Part shown: one piece after another, positions 9,234 through 18,877 of the stretch
Position numbering within the stretch: position 1 is the stretch's first letter
Layout: the number at the start of each line of letters is the position of its first letter
The notes under the pieces: model-generated
Told to the model about the DNA's origin: nothing
Database searches by the model: none
The model's input: only the letters and a program-made list of their open reading frames with translations
Source: CAWJKP01 sp963843465
GTDB taxonomy: Bacteria > Planctomycetota > Planctomycetia > Pirellulales > Thermoguttaceae
Assembly: GCA_963843465.1 (NCBI GenBank)
Contig: CAWJKP010000003.1
Span: 930,001-994,000, forward strand
Length of the DNA: 64,000 nt
Reading direction: 5' to 3'
Made by a program: the position numbers and the translations under genes

Positions 9234-10603
9234 TCAACTCTTGCCGTCTTCTATCTCTGGGAGATGGCCGGGGGGAGGGGAAGTCGATTCCCGTCCGGCA
9301 CGGAGTCGGCTGCGGATCGCCTCGAGCCGGACGGCCAAGTCACGCTCGAATCCCCGGTCGGTCGGCCGGTAGTATTCCCGCGTGACGCCCAGATAGTCTT
9401 GCGACGCCACTCCCTCCGGCTGATCGTGGGCATAGAGGTAGCCCTCTCCGTGCCCCAGCCGTTGGGCGCCCGGGTAATGGCTGTCGCGGAGGTGGACCGG
9501 GACGGGCAGGGTGCGGCCCTGGCGAACGTCCTGCCGGGCCTCGCTGATGCCCACCGTCGCCGCGTTCGACTTCGGCGCACAAGCCAGGTAAATCACCGCC
9601 TGGGCCAGCGTCAGTTGGCACTCCGGCAGTCCCACCAGCTCGCAGGCCTGGGCCGCCGCCACCGCCAGGGGCAAGGCCGCCGGATCGGCGTTGCCCACGT
9701 CCTCGCTGGCCAGGATCACGATCCGCCGGGCCAGGAATCGCACGTCCTCACCCCCTTCCAGCATCCGCGCCAGCCAGTAGAGGGCCGCGTCCGGGTCGCT
9801 GCCGCGGATGCTCTTGATCAGGCGCTGATCGAGTCGTAATGCGCGTCGCCCTGGCGATCATACGCGATCGCCTTCCGCTGCACCGATTCCTCGGCCAGTT
9901 GCCGGGTAAAATCGACCGGCGTGCGGTTCGAGGAGAGCACGCCGATCTCCAGGGCGGAAAGCGCCTGCCGGGCGTCGCCATCGCTCACCTGGGCGAGGAA
10001 ATCCAGGGCCTCCTCGCGCATCACGACCTGGTAGCGGCCCAGCCCCCGCTGCTGGTCCGCCAGCGCCCGGCGGAGCAAGGTCTTGATCTCGTCGACCGAC
10101 AGCGGCTGGAACTGGAAGATCCGGCTGCGGCTGACCAGGGCGCTGTTGATCGTGAAGAACGGGTTCTCCGTGGTGGCGCCCACCAGCACCACGATCCCCT
10201 CCTCCACGTCCGGCAAGAGCACGTCCTGCTGGGCCTTGTTGAAGCGATGGATCTCGTCGACAAACAGCAGCGTCCGTTGTCCCGAGGTGGAAAGCCGGTT
10301 GCGGGCTTCGGTCAGCAGCTCGCGGAGATCCTTGACCCCCGCCGTCACCGCGCTGAGCTGGTGGAAGACGCTGCGGCTCTCGCGGGCCAGCAGCCGGGCC
10401 AGCGTGGTCTTGCCCGTTCCCGGCGGACCGTAGAAGATCACCGACCCCAACCGATCGGCCTTCAACAGCCGGCGAAGGAGCTTGTCCTCCCCCAGAAAAT
10501 GCTCCTGGCCGACGAACTCATTCAACGTGGCCGGCCGCATCCGGGCGGCCAGGGGCTGCGCCTGGCGGCGGTGGGCCTCTTCCCCGGCTTCAAACAACGA
10601 CAT
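9234..10603 (-). CDS. rarA: Replication-associated recombination protein A (AAA+ ATPase); single-base frameshift
   Basis: The N-terminal frame (from 10603) carries Walker A GPPGTGKTT (residues 59-67), Walker B LLFVDEIHRF and the clamp-loader-like sensor TTENPFF. It stops at 9818. The rest of the protein continues in another frame down to 9234, starting with the family's conserved IKSIRGSDPDAALYWLA. The junction is at GG 9811-9812: adding one base restores ISALIKSIRGS, the expected family sequence. The joined product is about 456 residues, the usual length. MgsA/RarA acts at stalled replication forks as a tetrameric ATPase. The break is best explained as a consensus error. Confidence 0.88.
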
Positions 10604-10646
10604 GGCAAAGCCGGCTTAGGACCGGCGAATCAATATCTGTTGGATC

Positions 10647-10697
10647 GTCGCCTTTCGCTCCGCGAAAGCCGCGTTCTTTCGCGGAGCGAAAGGCGAC
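10647..10697. repeat. Family C hairpin (CGCCTTTCGCTCCGCGAAAG)
   Basis: A perfect long inverted repeat in which CGCCTTTCGCTCCGCGAAAG and its complement are separated by a few bases. Copies lie at 20346-20396 and 55361-55420. It sits upstream of rarA. Confidence 0.85.
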
Positions 10698-10717
10698 AAT
10701 TATTTCTGCATCGGTCC

Positions 10718-10978
10718 TTACCAATCCTCGGCAAAACCGCTCTGGAGGCCCTTGGGGTGCTGGCCCCGTGTTCGGCTGGCGCGGTGCTCGCCGCGACGAC
10801 CAGGCTCCTCGTTGCCCTGGAACAGCAGCGACCAGAGCGATCGGACTTCGGCAAACGGATCGAGGTAGACCGACTCCAGCGGCCGGCTCAGCCAGACCGA
10901 CTCCCGAGCGTACTCCGGCGCCAACCCGGATCGAGGAACGGCCCTGGCCCCCGCAAGCGACTTTCTGTCGACGCTCAT
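10718..10978 (-). CDS. Small hypothetical protein upstream of rarA
   Basis: An 86-residue hydrophilic protein starting at the ATG at 10978, preceded by GAGGGGAGAAA at a suitable distance. It has the segments SGLAPEYARESVWLSRPLES and VYLDPFAEVRSLWSLL, with no signal peptide or membrane segment. The amino-acid mix is more protein-like than the competing frames. It lies on the same strand as rarA, separated only by a hairpin element. No family is recognised, so this is a moderate-confidence gene call. Confidence 0.45.
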   Translation of the reverse strand: MSVDRKSLAGARAVPRSGLAPEYARESVWLSRPLESVYLDPFAEVRSLWSLLFQGNEEPGRRGEHRASRTRGQHPKGLQSGFAEDW

Positions 10979-10997
10979 GACGTGGATTTCTCCCCTC

Positions 10998-11045
10998 GTA
11001 CTCGTCAAGCTCCGCGTGACGGAACCGCATCACGCCGAGCGTGAT
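10998..11045. repeat. Degenerate family F element (GTACTCGTCACGCTCCGCG)
   Basis: GTACTCGTCAAGCTCCGCGTGAC followed by an imperfect complement. Better copies lie at 16216, 59795, 61917 and 63718. The rest of the gap 10979-11524 shows only the family D element at 11271 and a family E right-end remnant (AATAATCCGGG near 11345). Confidence 0.6.
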
Positions 11046-11270
11046 GGCTACTTCTGCTACCAGGGTCCTGTTGCAACCCGTGCTCCGTACGCGGCAACGA
11101 GCGCCATTTTCCGCCGGCGGGCGTACCCCTGTCAATCAGTTTCCCGCGCGATCACGGGCCGCTACGCCGGATTTTACCCCCGACCGGTCGCGTCCTAGCG
11201 ATCGGGCAAGATTTGCGCACCTTAGGCCGTATTGCTCGTGGGCATGGCGTGCCAGCGTAGGCTGTTCGAC

Positions 11271-11334
11271 ACTAGCCCGAAGCGCAAGCGAGGGTAATTC
11301 GTTGCCGATCCCTCGCTTGCGCTTCGGGCTAGTG
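11271..11334. repeat. Family D hairpin (CTAGCCCGAAGCG...)
   Basis: CTAGCCCGAAGCGCAAGCGA and its complement form a long stem with a short loop. Related copies lie at 13759 and 60453, and the same core is embedded in the family E elements. It lies in the 11-kb intergenic gap. Confidence 0.85.
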
Positions 11335-11524
11335 TTCGCCCATCAATAATCCGGGTTGGTAGTGGCGCGGGGCCAGTGGCACGCGGTGGCAGACAATCTG
11401 TGCCCGTTTCTTCCGTGCCACCCCACCCCCTGCTTTTCACCTGGCGGCCGGGCTGCTATCATGCGGGGAACTCTGCGAACGGCAGCCCAACCTTCCTAAC
11501 CCCCGGACCCGGCGAGGTGTTATC

Positions 11525-11920
11525 ATGAGCAGTCCCCAAAATGAAGCTCCACCCCCTCCGTTTGCGCCGCCGCCGACGTATTCCGTCAAGGACGAGCGGC
11601 TTTGGGCCATGTTCTGTCACCTGAGCGGCCTGGGGGCCTACGTTTTCCCCTTCGGAAACGTAATCCTCCCGCTGGTCATCTGGCTGATCAAGAAAGACGA
11701 GTATCCGCTGGTCAACGACCAGGGGAAAGAGTCGTTGAACTTCCAGTTGAGCATCCTGATTTACACGCTGGTCTCGGCGATCCTGTTGCTGGCGGTGGTG
11801 GGCATCGTGCTGCTGCCGGCCGTGCTGATCTTCGACGTCGTGATGATCATCATCGCCTCGATCAAGGCCAATGAAGGCGTCGCCTACCGCTACCCCTTGA
11901 CGATCCGATTCATTAGCTGA
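11525..11920 (+). CDS. DUF4870 (Tic20-like) membrane protein
   Basis: The 131-residue protein has a Pro-rich cytoplasmic start (about 1-25), then ERLWAMFCHLSGL, an FGNVILPLVIWLIKKDE segment and hydrophobic helices near 75-115, ending with IKANEGVAYRYPLTIRFI. This order (short polar start, H-x-S, three to four membrane segments, final YP-R motif) is that of the DUF4870 family, small inner-membrane proteins related to Tic20, whose role is unknown. GAGG precedes the start. The stop is 14 bases before the next ATG, so the DUF4838 gene is probably in the same transcript. Confidence 0.85.
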   Translation: MSSPQNEAPPPPFAPPPTYSVKDERLWAMFCHLSGLGAYVFPFGNVILPLVIWLIKKDEYPLVNDQGKESLNFQLSILIYTLVSAILLLAVVGIVLLPAVLIFDVVMIIIASIKANEGVAYRYPLTIRFIS

Positions 11921-11934
11921 CGGAGGACGAAATC

Positions 11935-13764
11935 ATGCGGCGCTGGACGCTTTGCCTGGCGATGCTCCTGGCAGCGACCTGGTTGCTGACCGGAGCGGCG
12001 CGGGCCGAGGAACTGTTGTTGGCCGATCACGGGCGGACGGACTACCGGATTGTCGTGGCCGACGACGCCTCCCCCTCGACCCGGCATGGGGCCGAGGAAT
12101 TGCAAAGGTTTCTCGCCCAGATCAGCGGCGCCAAGCCGGACATCGTTTCCGACAAGACTCCGCCGGCAGACCACGAAATCGTGCTAGACGACAATGCCCG
12201 GCTCAAGAGCCTGAAGGTAGGCATCGATTTTCGCTCCCTGGGCGACGAGGGCTACGTGATCCGCACCGCAGGCAGCCGCCTGCTGATCGCCGGCGGGAGC
12301 ATGCGCGGAAACCTCTACGGCGTCTACGGTCTTTTGGAGGATCATCTCGGCTGCCGCTGGTTTGCTCCGGGGGTCAGCCGGATCCCCAAGCGGCCGCGCC
12401 TGGCGCTAGGGCCGATCAACGAGAGGAAGGTGCCGGCCCTGGAGTACCGCGAGCCGTACATCAGGGATTGCTTCGACGGCGATTGGTGCGCCCGCAACCG
12501 CGTGAACTCCAGCTCCGCCCGCCTGGAGGCCAAGCACGGCGGCAAGGTCCGCTTCGCCGACGGGTTCTTCGTCCACACCTTCGCGCGGCTGGTACCGCCG
12601 GAAAAGTATTTTGCCAAACACCCCGAGTATTTCTCGCTGGTCGGCGGCAAGCGGCGGGACGGCTACGCGCAGCTCTGCTGCACCAACGAGGACGTGATCC
12701 GGATCTGCACGCGGGGAATCCTGGAGGCGATGCGGGCCCAGCCCGACGCCTTCGTCTTCTCCGTCTCGCAGAACGACACGGACCTGCACTGCGAGTGCGA
12801 CAAGTGCCAGGCCCTGGCCAAGGCGGAAGGGAGCCAGATGGCCCCCGTGCTGGCGCTGGTGAACCGCGTGGCCGACGCGGCGGGGAAGGAGTTTCCCGGC
12901 CGGGCGATCGAGACGCTGGCCTACCAGTGGACGCGGCATCCGCCCAAGACGCTCCGCCCGCGGCCCAACGTGATCGTGCGGCTGTGCAGCATCGAGTGCT
13001 GCTTCTCCCATCCGCTGCCCACCTGCGACAGCCCCGCCAATCGAGCCTTCTGCGCCGATCTCGGCGGCTGGTCGCAGGTCTCCGAGCGGCTCTGGGTCTG
13101 GGACTACGTCACCGATTTCGCCAATTATCTCTTGCCCTTTCCCAACCAGCGGGTGCTGCGGCCCAATGTCCGGCTGTTGGTGGCCAACCACGTCAAGGGG
13201 ATCTTCGAGGAGGGCCCCGGCGACACGGCATCCAGCGAAATGGCCTCGCTGCGCGGCTACCTGATGGCCAAGTTCCTCTGGAACCCCGACTACGACCAGA
13301 ACCAGGCGATCGACGAGTTCCTCGAAGGCTACTACGGAGAGGCGGCCCCGCCCATCCGCCGGTATCTCGACCTGCTCGACGATTACGCCGAGAAGAAAAA
13401 CATCCACGTGGGCTGCTATGCTCCACCCCAAAGCCCCCATCTTACCGACGACCTGCTGGCTGAGGCCGACAAACTTTGGGAGCAGGCCGAAGGCCGGGTG
13501 GCCGGGGAGGCGGAATTGCTCCACCGGGTCAAGACCTCGCGGCTGAGCGTGGACTATGCGATCTGCGAGCGAGCGAGGACGGCCCTTGGGCGGCCGCCGG
13601 CCGGCTCATCAACCCCTCCATTAGCGATCCATCGCTTCAAGCCTTTCTTGGAGAACCTGGCCGCTAGCGGTGTAACCCGTCTACGGGAGGGTCAACCCCT
13701 GAATCTCCCTGAGTACCGGGCCAAGCTGGCCGCCGCCCTGCACGTGGAACCGACCCCGCACTAG
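11935..13764 (+). CDS. Secreted DUF4838 protein, putative carbohydrate-active enzyme
   Basis: A 609-residue product with a signal peptide (1-24, ending ARAEE). Residues about 30-160 form an alpha/beta domain like the N-terminal domain of GH20/GH67 enzymes (RHGAEELQRFL, GNLYGVYGLLEDHLGCRWFAPG). The central region is the DUF4838 barrel, with VSQNDTDLHCECDKCQ and a cluster of Cys and acidic residues. The family is common in planctomycetes and is suspected to act on polysaccharides; activity here is inferred only. GGAGG precedes the start. The TAG stop lies inside a palindromic element, so the last codons may have been set by its insertion. Confidence 0.85.
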   Translation: MRRWTLCLAMLLAATWLLTGAARAEELLLADHGRTDYRIVVADDASPSTRHGAEELQRFLAQISGAKPDIVSDKTPPADHEIVLDDNARLKSLKVGIDFRSLGDEGYVIRTAGSRLLIAGGSMRGNLYGVYGLLEDHLGCRWFAPGVSRIPKRPRLALGPINERKVPALEYREPYIRDCFDGDWCARNRVNSSSARLEAKHGGKVRFADGFFVHTFARLVPPEKYFAKHPEYFSLVGGKRRDGYAQLCCTNEDVIRICTRGILEAMRAQPDAFVFSVSQNDTDLHCECDKCQALAKAEGSQMAPVLALVNRVADAAGKEFPGRAIETLAYQWTRHPPKTLRPRPNVIVRLCSIECCFSHPLPTCDSPANRAFCADLGGWSQVSERLWVWDYVTDFANYLLPFPNQRVLRPNVRLLVANHVKGIFEEGPGDTASSEMASLRGYLMAKFLWNPDYDQNQAIDEFLEGYYGEAAPPIRRYLDLLDDYAEKKNIHVGCYAPPQSPHLTDDLLAEADKLWEQAEGRVAGEAELLHRVKTSRLSVDYAICERARTALGRPPAGSSTPPLAIHRFKPFLENLAASGVTRLREGQPLNLPEYRAKLAAALHVEPTPH

Positions 13765-13826
13765 CCCGATGCGTAAGCGAGGGCAGCCCAGCGTCAGCGT
13801 ACCCTCGCTTGCGCTTCGGGCTAGTG
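13759..13826. repeat. Family D hairpin overlapping a stop codon
   Basis: The left end CACTAGCCCGATGCG contains the TAG stop of the DUF4838 gene, and the right arm ends at 13826. This arrangement would form a terminator-like stem right at the end of the coding sequence. Confidence 0.85.
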
Positions 13827-13933
13827 CGATCGGCCCGAAAATGGTACAAGACCGGCCATCGCTTGACAGTCGGCCCGAGGGCTTGGTAGCCTGAAGTAGT
13901 AGGGAAGTTGTGCTGGTGCATAGCTTCGGTCCT

Positions 13934-13955
13934 GTTATGCTGAAGCATGACCTAC
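13934..13955. repeat. Family B palindrome (GTTATGCTGAAGCAT)
   Basis: A short palindrome related to GTAGGTTATGCTTCAGCATAAC. Copies lie at 18844, 20264, 20441, 57709 and 61618. Here one arm carries a change (CATGACC instead of CATAACC). It lies just upstream of the HEAT-repeat gene, whose open frame runs through it. Confidence 0.7.
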
Positions 13956-14008
13956 GGATCTCTTTCCAAAGCCGTTCGGCGCCTAGCCTTGCGTGTTGGA
14001 TGCCCATC

Positions 14009-15438
14009 ATGCCCCCGATCCTGTTGCGCTGCGTTGGAGTTCACCTCTTGAAGCTGCTCTCGATAGCGGCGCTCTTGGCGGGCGTCTTGATGTGGGCGGA
14101 CCATCGAGTCTCCGCGCAGGACGGCAAGCCTGCGCCAGCCGCCGCGGACGATAAGGGTTCCGGCGACGACCAGCCGGCGACGCCTGCCGGAGATGGTCAG
14201 CCGGGCGCCAAGCCGGCGGCCGACGCCGATCAAGCGGAGGAGCCGGCCGAACCGGCGGAGGAGCCGGCCCCGGCGGCAATCGTGGACACAGGCACCTACT
14301 TGAAGCCGACGGTCGACCTGAGCCAGAAGAGCAAGGAGTCGACGATCAAGCAGATTGCGACGAAAGGGAGCTTCGAAGGGGGCGAGCAGGCCGACTTTGA
14401 CGAGTTCTTCCAGACCTATTTCTTTCCCAGTTGGGCCGATCCGTCCTTCATTGCCACGGTCCAGCATCAACGGGCGACGCTACGAACCTTTTTCCACCAG
14501 TCCCGCGCCGGCCCGGTCCACGACCATCTTCTCGCGCTGTCGATGCGGTTCCTGAAGATTCTGGCCGAGAAGAACTTTCATCCGGCGGCCCGCTACAACG
14601 CCATGCTGGCGATCGGCGAGTTGAACGATTCCGAGCCGTCGCCCCCCAACCCGGCCGTGCCTTGCGCGGCGCCGTTGCGGTGCTGGTGGAGTCGCTCAAG
14701 AAAGGGCCGTCAGACGCCATGAAAGTGGCGGCGCTTCGCGGCCTGCTGCGGCATTGCACGTCGGGAATCGCCAGCGCCCAAGCCCGGGACACCGCCGTAA
14801 TCCCCGCCCTGTTGGAGTTGGCGAAATCCAGGCCGCCCAAAGACCGCTCCCCGGAAGGGCACGCCTGGATGCGGACCTTGGCCATCGAGTCGCTGGCCGC
14901 CTTGCACGTTCCCGGTGTGGCCGGCGTTGCGGCGATCGGGCCCAACGGCGTCATCAACGCGATGGTCCAGATCGTGGGCGATCCGGCCAGTCCGCTTTCG
15001 GTCCGCTGTGCGGCCGCCCGCGCCTTGGGCAGCATCAATCCCGCGCCCCAGTTCAGCACCACGCCGGCCCAGATGGCGGCCCTGCTGCGCCAGCTTACCG
15101 CCGACTTCTGCGTCGCCGAGCTGGATCGGCTGAAGAAGTTTCCCGATACGCGGCTGTTCCGCGAGGAGGTCCGCCAGCGGCTCAACGACGTAAAGATCGC
15201 CCTGGCGGGCACCGACGCCGACCACACGGGACTCGGGGGCGAGGCGGCCGCCGACTTGCTCCGAGAGGTCCGTTCGCTGAACGCCAAACTCAACGTCAAG
15301 GCTCCCCCGGACGACGCGGCCAGGGCTGACCAGGACGACGCCATGACCGCGGACATCGAAAAAGCGCTGACCAAGCTCCGCGTCGCGACCCCTGCGGCTC
15401 CGGCCGCCGCGCCGCGCGGTACCGCCGCGGTCCCGTAG
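14009..15438 (+). CDS. Secreted HEAT-like repeat protein; single-base frameshift
   Basis: The start is uncertain. ATG 14009 precedes a signal-like segment (LLKLLSIAALLAGVLMW), while the frame stays open upstream through a palindromic element; a TTG at 14048 is an alternative. An Ala/Pro/Glu-rich linker follows, then helices of HEAT type (AARYNAMLAIGELND, AMKVAALRGLLRHC, TLAIESLAALHV, RCAAARALGSI). The frame changes at CC 14660-14661: one more C gives AVPLRGAVAVLVESL and joins the two halves to about 477 residues. It is probably an extracytoplasmic scaffold. The tail is Ala/Pro-rich. Confidence 0.7.
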
Positions 15439-15527
15439 ACGTAGACCAAGCGAACTTTTGGAGTGCGGCGACTTGTGGCCGCTTTCCCTCGCGGCCAGAA
15501 GCGATCGGGAGATCACGGAGAATCATT

Positions 15528-16109
15528 ATGACCCCGTGGACATCGGCAATCACGGCGGGCGTGTTGGTTCTTGCATCCACGACATCGATTGCCCAGATTC
15601 CTTTTCAGAAACCGGCGTCTCCCACTTCCGACCTGGTTTCCAAGCGGCATGGGCCTGCCAGCGCCCAAATCAGGGCATTGCAGAAGTCGCGCATCGAAAC
15701 ATTGAGCCAGCTTGTGAGGGAGTATGAAGCGCTTTCCCAAGCAGGCAGGATTGATTATTACTACGTAGTTGACGCGCAAAATGCCTTGGTCGACGCCAAA
15801 TTGGATTTGGCCGAGAAGCCCGAGGAACGCGTGGCTCTGTTGACGGAAAAAATGAAATTTGCGGAGGCTAATTGGGAAAGAACCGGGCGCAGGTTTGAGA
15901 CGTCCTTGGCAGCGAAATCCGACCTCTTGTGGGCGAGGGCTTTCTTGCTGGACACCGAAATCGGACTGTCGCAAGAACGAATGGCGGCGGGGTTGCCAGC
16001 CCCGGAGAACCTCGTAATACCGGCTGATGGTTTGCATTGGAAAGCGCCAGCCGAGCCGCCCGAGCAAATGAAGTCACCCGGGATACCAGAGCCAGCGAAG
16101 CCACCCTGA
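15528..16109 (+). CDS. Secreted helical protein of unknown function
   Basis: The 193-residue protein has a signal peptide (1-22, ending STTSIA) and long amphipathic helices. RIETLSQLVREYEALSQAG is followed by Y-x-x-V-x-D-A-x-x-x-L-x-x-A-x-L-D-L-A, a pattern that recurs as AKSDLLWARAFLLDTEIGL. Such paired heptad-like segments recall the coiled hairpins of TolC-type proteins, but the length is far too short for one. GGAG lies eight bases before the ATG. G+C is lower than that of its neighbours, which may mean recent acquisition. The family is not recognised. Confidence 0.65.
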   Translation: MTPWTSAITAGVLVLASTTSIAQIPFQKPASPTSDLVSKRHGPASAQIRALQKSRIETLSQLVREYEALSQAGRIDYYYVVDAQNALVDAKLDLAEKPEERVALLTEKMKFAEANWERTGRRFETSLAAKSDLLWARAFLLDTEIGLSQERMAAGLPAPENLVIPADGLHWKAPAEPPEQMKSPGIPEPAKPP

Positions 16110-16157
16110 TCGCAGCATGCTTGCCAGTTCGCAGGATGCGGCGGGGCTGGCAGGATT

Positions 16158-16268
16158 GGTGGGCCGGCGCTCGCTTACGCGAGCTTGTCCCACCCTACCG
16201 GGCACGGCAAGAATCGTACTCGTCACGCTCCGCGTGACGCACGCCCTCACGCGGAGCGTGAGGAGTAC
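16158..16268. repeat. Family A half element followed by family F hairpin
   Basis: 16158-16198 is the right half of a TAGGGTGGGAC element. 16216-16268 is a good GTACTCGTCACGCTCCGCG...GAGTAC hairpin. Both lie just upstream of the lipoprotein gene, and their read-through would give a false N-terminal extension. Confidence 0.8.
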
Positions 16269-16298
16269 GTGGGGAAACCGGCAAAAGGATTTGCCTCG

Positions 16299-18847
16299 AT
16301 GTTCGTTACTGCTTTCCGTAGGTTCTGCCTGATCGGACTGATCAGCCTGCTGACCCTCGCCGGTTGTGGTTGGTGGCCGGCTGGTCAGGGTCTGCCTTCG
16401 CTCGTCTCTCTGCCGGACGACGCCAGCCAGGCGGAGCCAAGCTCCTCCCCAGGTCGGCCGGGCAAGGCAGGAAAGCCGCCGGCGCCGGCCTCCCCCGTCG
16501 CGCCGCTGGCCAATAGCGATTGGATCCACGCCATACCTCCGCCTCAGTCGTCAGACCAATCGCCGGGATTGGGCGCCACGGGTGGCTTGTCCAGCAGTGC
16601 CGACAACACGGTTGGGCAGTCCAACCCTGGCGCCCCTGGCGCCGCTGGCGCCATCCGGGATTGGAGAGCCTGGCGGGTACGCCCGCCCAAAGACACGCGG
16701 AACTCCGCAAGTCCCTGGGAGACAAGAATCCGGTCGTGGCGGCCAACGCGGCCATCGGCCTGGCCCGGCTCGGCGACGGTTCGGGCCTTGCGCAACTGGC
16801 CCAGGCGATCCGCTGTCCCAACCTGAAACTGGAGATGCGATGCGCGGCGGCCGAGGCCCTGGGCGAGATCCGCGAGCCGTCGCCCCGCAGTCTGATCGGC
16901 GAGCTGATCGACCAGTATGGCAAGGCCTCGCCCGACGGCGGCAGCCCGATCATCCCGGAGTTGCACGCGGAATTGGCCCGAAGCCTGGCCCGGCACGTCG
17001 ATCCGGCCGACGATCGCCGGCTGACCGAGGCCCTGAAGAGCCTCTCGCCGGCGGTCCGGCTGGAGGCGATCGACGCCTGGGCAGCCGGCCACCAAGGCGC
17101 CCTGCCCGTCGAGGCCACGGACCTGCGGAGCGACCCTGATCTGCGGGTGAGGGCCGCGGCGCTTCGGGCCCTCGCGCTGCGGCACGATCCCCAGGCGCAC
17201 GAGTATCTCGCCAGGGCGCTGAACAACGCGCAATTGCCGGTCCGCCTGGCGGCCATCGCCGCGTTGGGATTGCTGGGCGGCCCTGAGGCGAAAGCCTCAC
17301 TGTCGGAGGTCAAGAAGGACGAACCGGAGCTGATCCGGGCGGCAGCCGTGATGTCGCTGGCCAGGCTCGGCGAGACGGCGGCCGTGCTCGATTCGGCCTC
17401 GGATCGCTCCTGGCGGGTCCGCCTGGCGGTGGCCCAATCGCTGACCGCCTCCCCGGGGGACGCCGGCCGGGCCGCGGCCCGAAAACTGCTGGGCGATGCA
17501 AGCTCGGAAGTCCAGCGTGCGACCGTGTTGGCGATCGCGGGCTGGCCGTTGGTGCAGTCGGGTCCGCTGTTGTTGGAGGCCCTGGCTGCCAACAGTTACA
17601 CCACGCGCCGCACGGCTGCGCGGGAGTTGGCCCGGCTCTGGCCCGCTGCGGCCGGGTTCCCCATCGACGGCTCGGCCCAGCGTCGAGCGTCGAGCATCGA
17701 ACAGCTCAGGCAGCGATTCCGCGAGGAGTTCGGCTCCGAGGGCTTCGCCGTGGCGGGTGGTACCTGTCCAGGAACATCTTGTGGTGCAGGCGTCCCGCCT
17801 GCCCAGGCAGCCGGGACGGCTGCACCACAAGCAACGCCTGCCCAGGCAGCCGGGACGGCTGCACCACAAACCACGACGGACGCGGCCGCCCGCGAGCAAA
17901 CGGTCGCCCGAGTCGATCAGTGTCTCGGCCGGCTGGCCGATGCGGGGAGCCCGCCGGCGGACCGGCAGGCGGCGATCGAGTCGCTCCTGGCGGTCGGTCC
18001 CGCGCTGGTGCCGGTCCTGGAGCAACTGACGGTCAGCCGGCAGCTTCCCTTGCCGGAAGCCGTCTATCGTGAGGTCCTGCCGCGAGACAATCCGGTCTAT
18101 GCAGCATTGGACCACCTGGCCTCGGGGAGTCTTTCTGAGAGGCGTCGTGCGGCGGAGGATCTGGCCGACTTCGCGCGGCACAAGCCCCTGGGGCGGTTGG
18201 CGACCGACCGGCTTGCGGCGATCGCTGTCAAGCAGGGCGATCCCCTGGTGTGGCAGGGCGTCCTGGCCGCGGTGGAGCGGGACGCCAGTCCGGCTGCGGT
18301 TCAATTGGCCTATGCGGCCATCGGCCATCCGGCGCCGGAGGTGCGGCGTCGGGCTTGCCAGTACCTGGCCTTGCATCCGGACCCACGTCACGTCGCGGTG
18401 TTGTTGCCGGCCCTGGCAGACACCGACGAGCAGGTGGTCACGGCGGCGTTGCGGGCGATCGGGGCCGCCGGCAAGCTCGACGACCCGCAACCCGTGCGGC
18501 GGTTGCTGACGGCCAGCGACGAAACGCAGCGCTTAGAGGCCGCCGGGGCCCTGGCCCGACTGGGCGACCCGAGCGGCCTTGCGGCCCTGGAGCGGCTCTC
18601 CTACAGCGACAATCCCAGCGCTCGGCAACGGACGGCCGAATTGATGGGGGAGGCGGGCGGTGAGGCCTGCCTCGCCTCGCTGATCCGGCTACTGGACGAC
18701 AATTGGCAGAGCGTTCGTCTGGCGGCCTTGAAGAGTCTGCCCAAGGTCGCCGGTCAGGACATAAGCCGGACGGAGGGGGCGTGGTCCGTCACCGCCGCCC
18801 AGCGGATAACGCTCTGGAAGCAGTGGTACCAGAAGCGAGCGGAGTAG
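16299..18847 (+). CDS. HEAT-repeat lipoprotein with an in-frame repeat insertion; single-base frameshift
   Basis: It starts MFVTAFRRFCLIGLISLLTL with a lipobox LAGC, so it is a probable lipoprotein. After a Pro/Ser/Gly-rich linker the frame shifts at CC 16655-16656; one more C gives AIPGLESLAGTP and joins the halves to about 849 residues. The rest is a run of HEAT repeats (AANAAIGLARLGDGS, RAAALRALALRH, RLAAIAALGLLGG, RAAAVMSLARLGE and more), with a second block after residue 560. Between the blocks, 17779-17869 is a palindromic element read in frame as Ala/Gln/Pro-rich residues. The TAG stop abuts another palindrome. It is probably an envelope protein-protein scaffold. Confidence 0.75.
17779..17869. 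repeat. Family I palindromic element inside a coding sequence
   Basis: TTGTGGTGCAGGCGTCCC begins an element whose right arm GGGACGGCTGCACCACAA occurs twice in tandem. It is a multiple of three in effect and leaves the reading frame of the HEAT lipoprotein open, adding about 30 residues between two repeat blocks. Confidence 0.85.
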
Positions 18848-18865
18848 GTTATGCTTCAGCATAAC
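18844..18865. repeat. Family B palindrome bridging a stop and a start
   Basis: GTAGGTTATGCTTCAGCATAAC contains the TAG stop of the upstream gene (18845-18847) and an ATG at 18851 in frame with the next gene. The more likely start of the next gene is the ATG at 18878. Confidence 0.85.
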
Positions 18866-18877
18866 GCGAGCACCGCT

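Noticed and set aside
10590..11135. A 181-codon minus-strand frame overlapping the small gene upstream of rarA
   Set aside because: It reads through repeat elements and has Arg/Pro-rich shadow-like sequence. The 86-residue frame with its own ribosome-binding site is better.
17779..17869. CRISPR-like or gene-boundary repeat
   Set aside because: It is a palindromic element within a continuous frame, and HEAT repeats continue on both sides.
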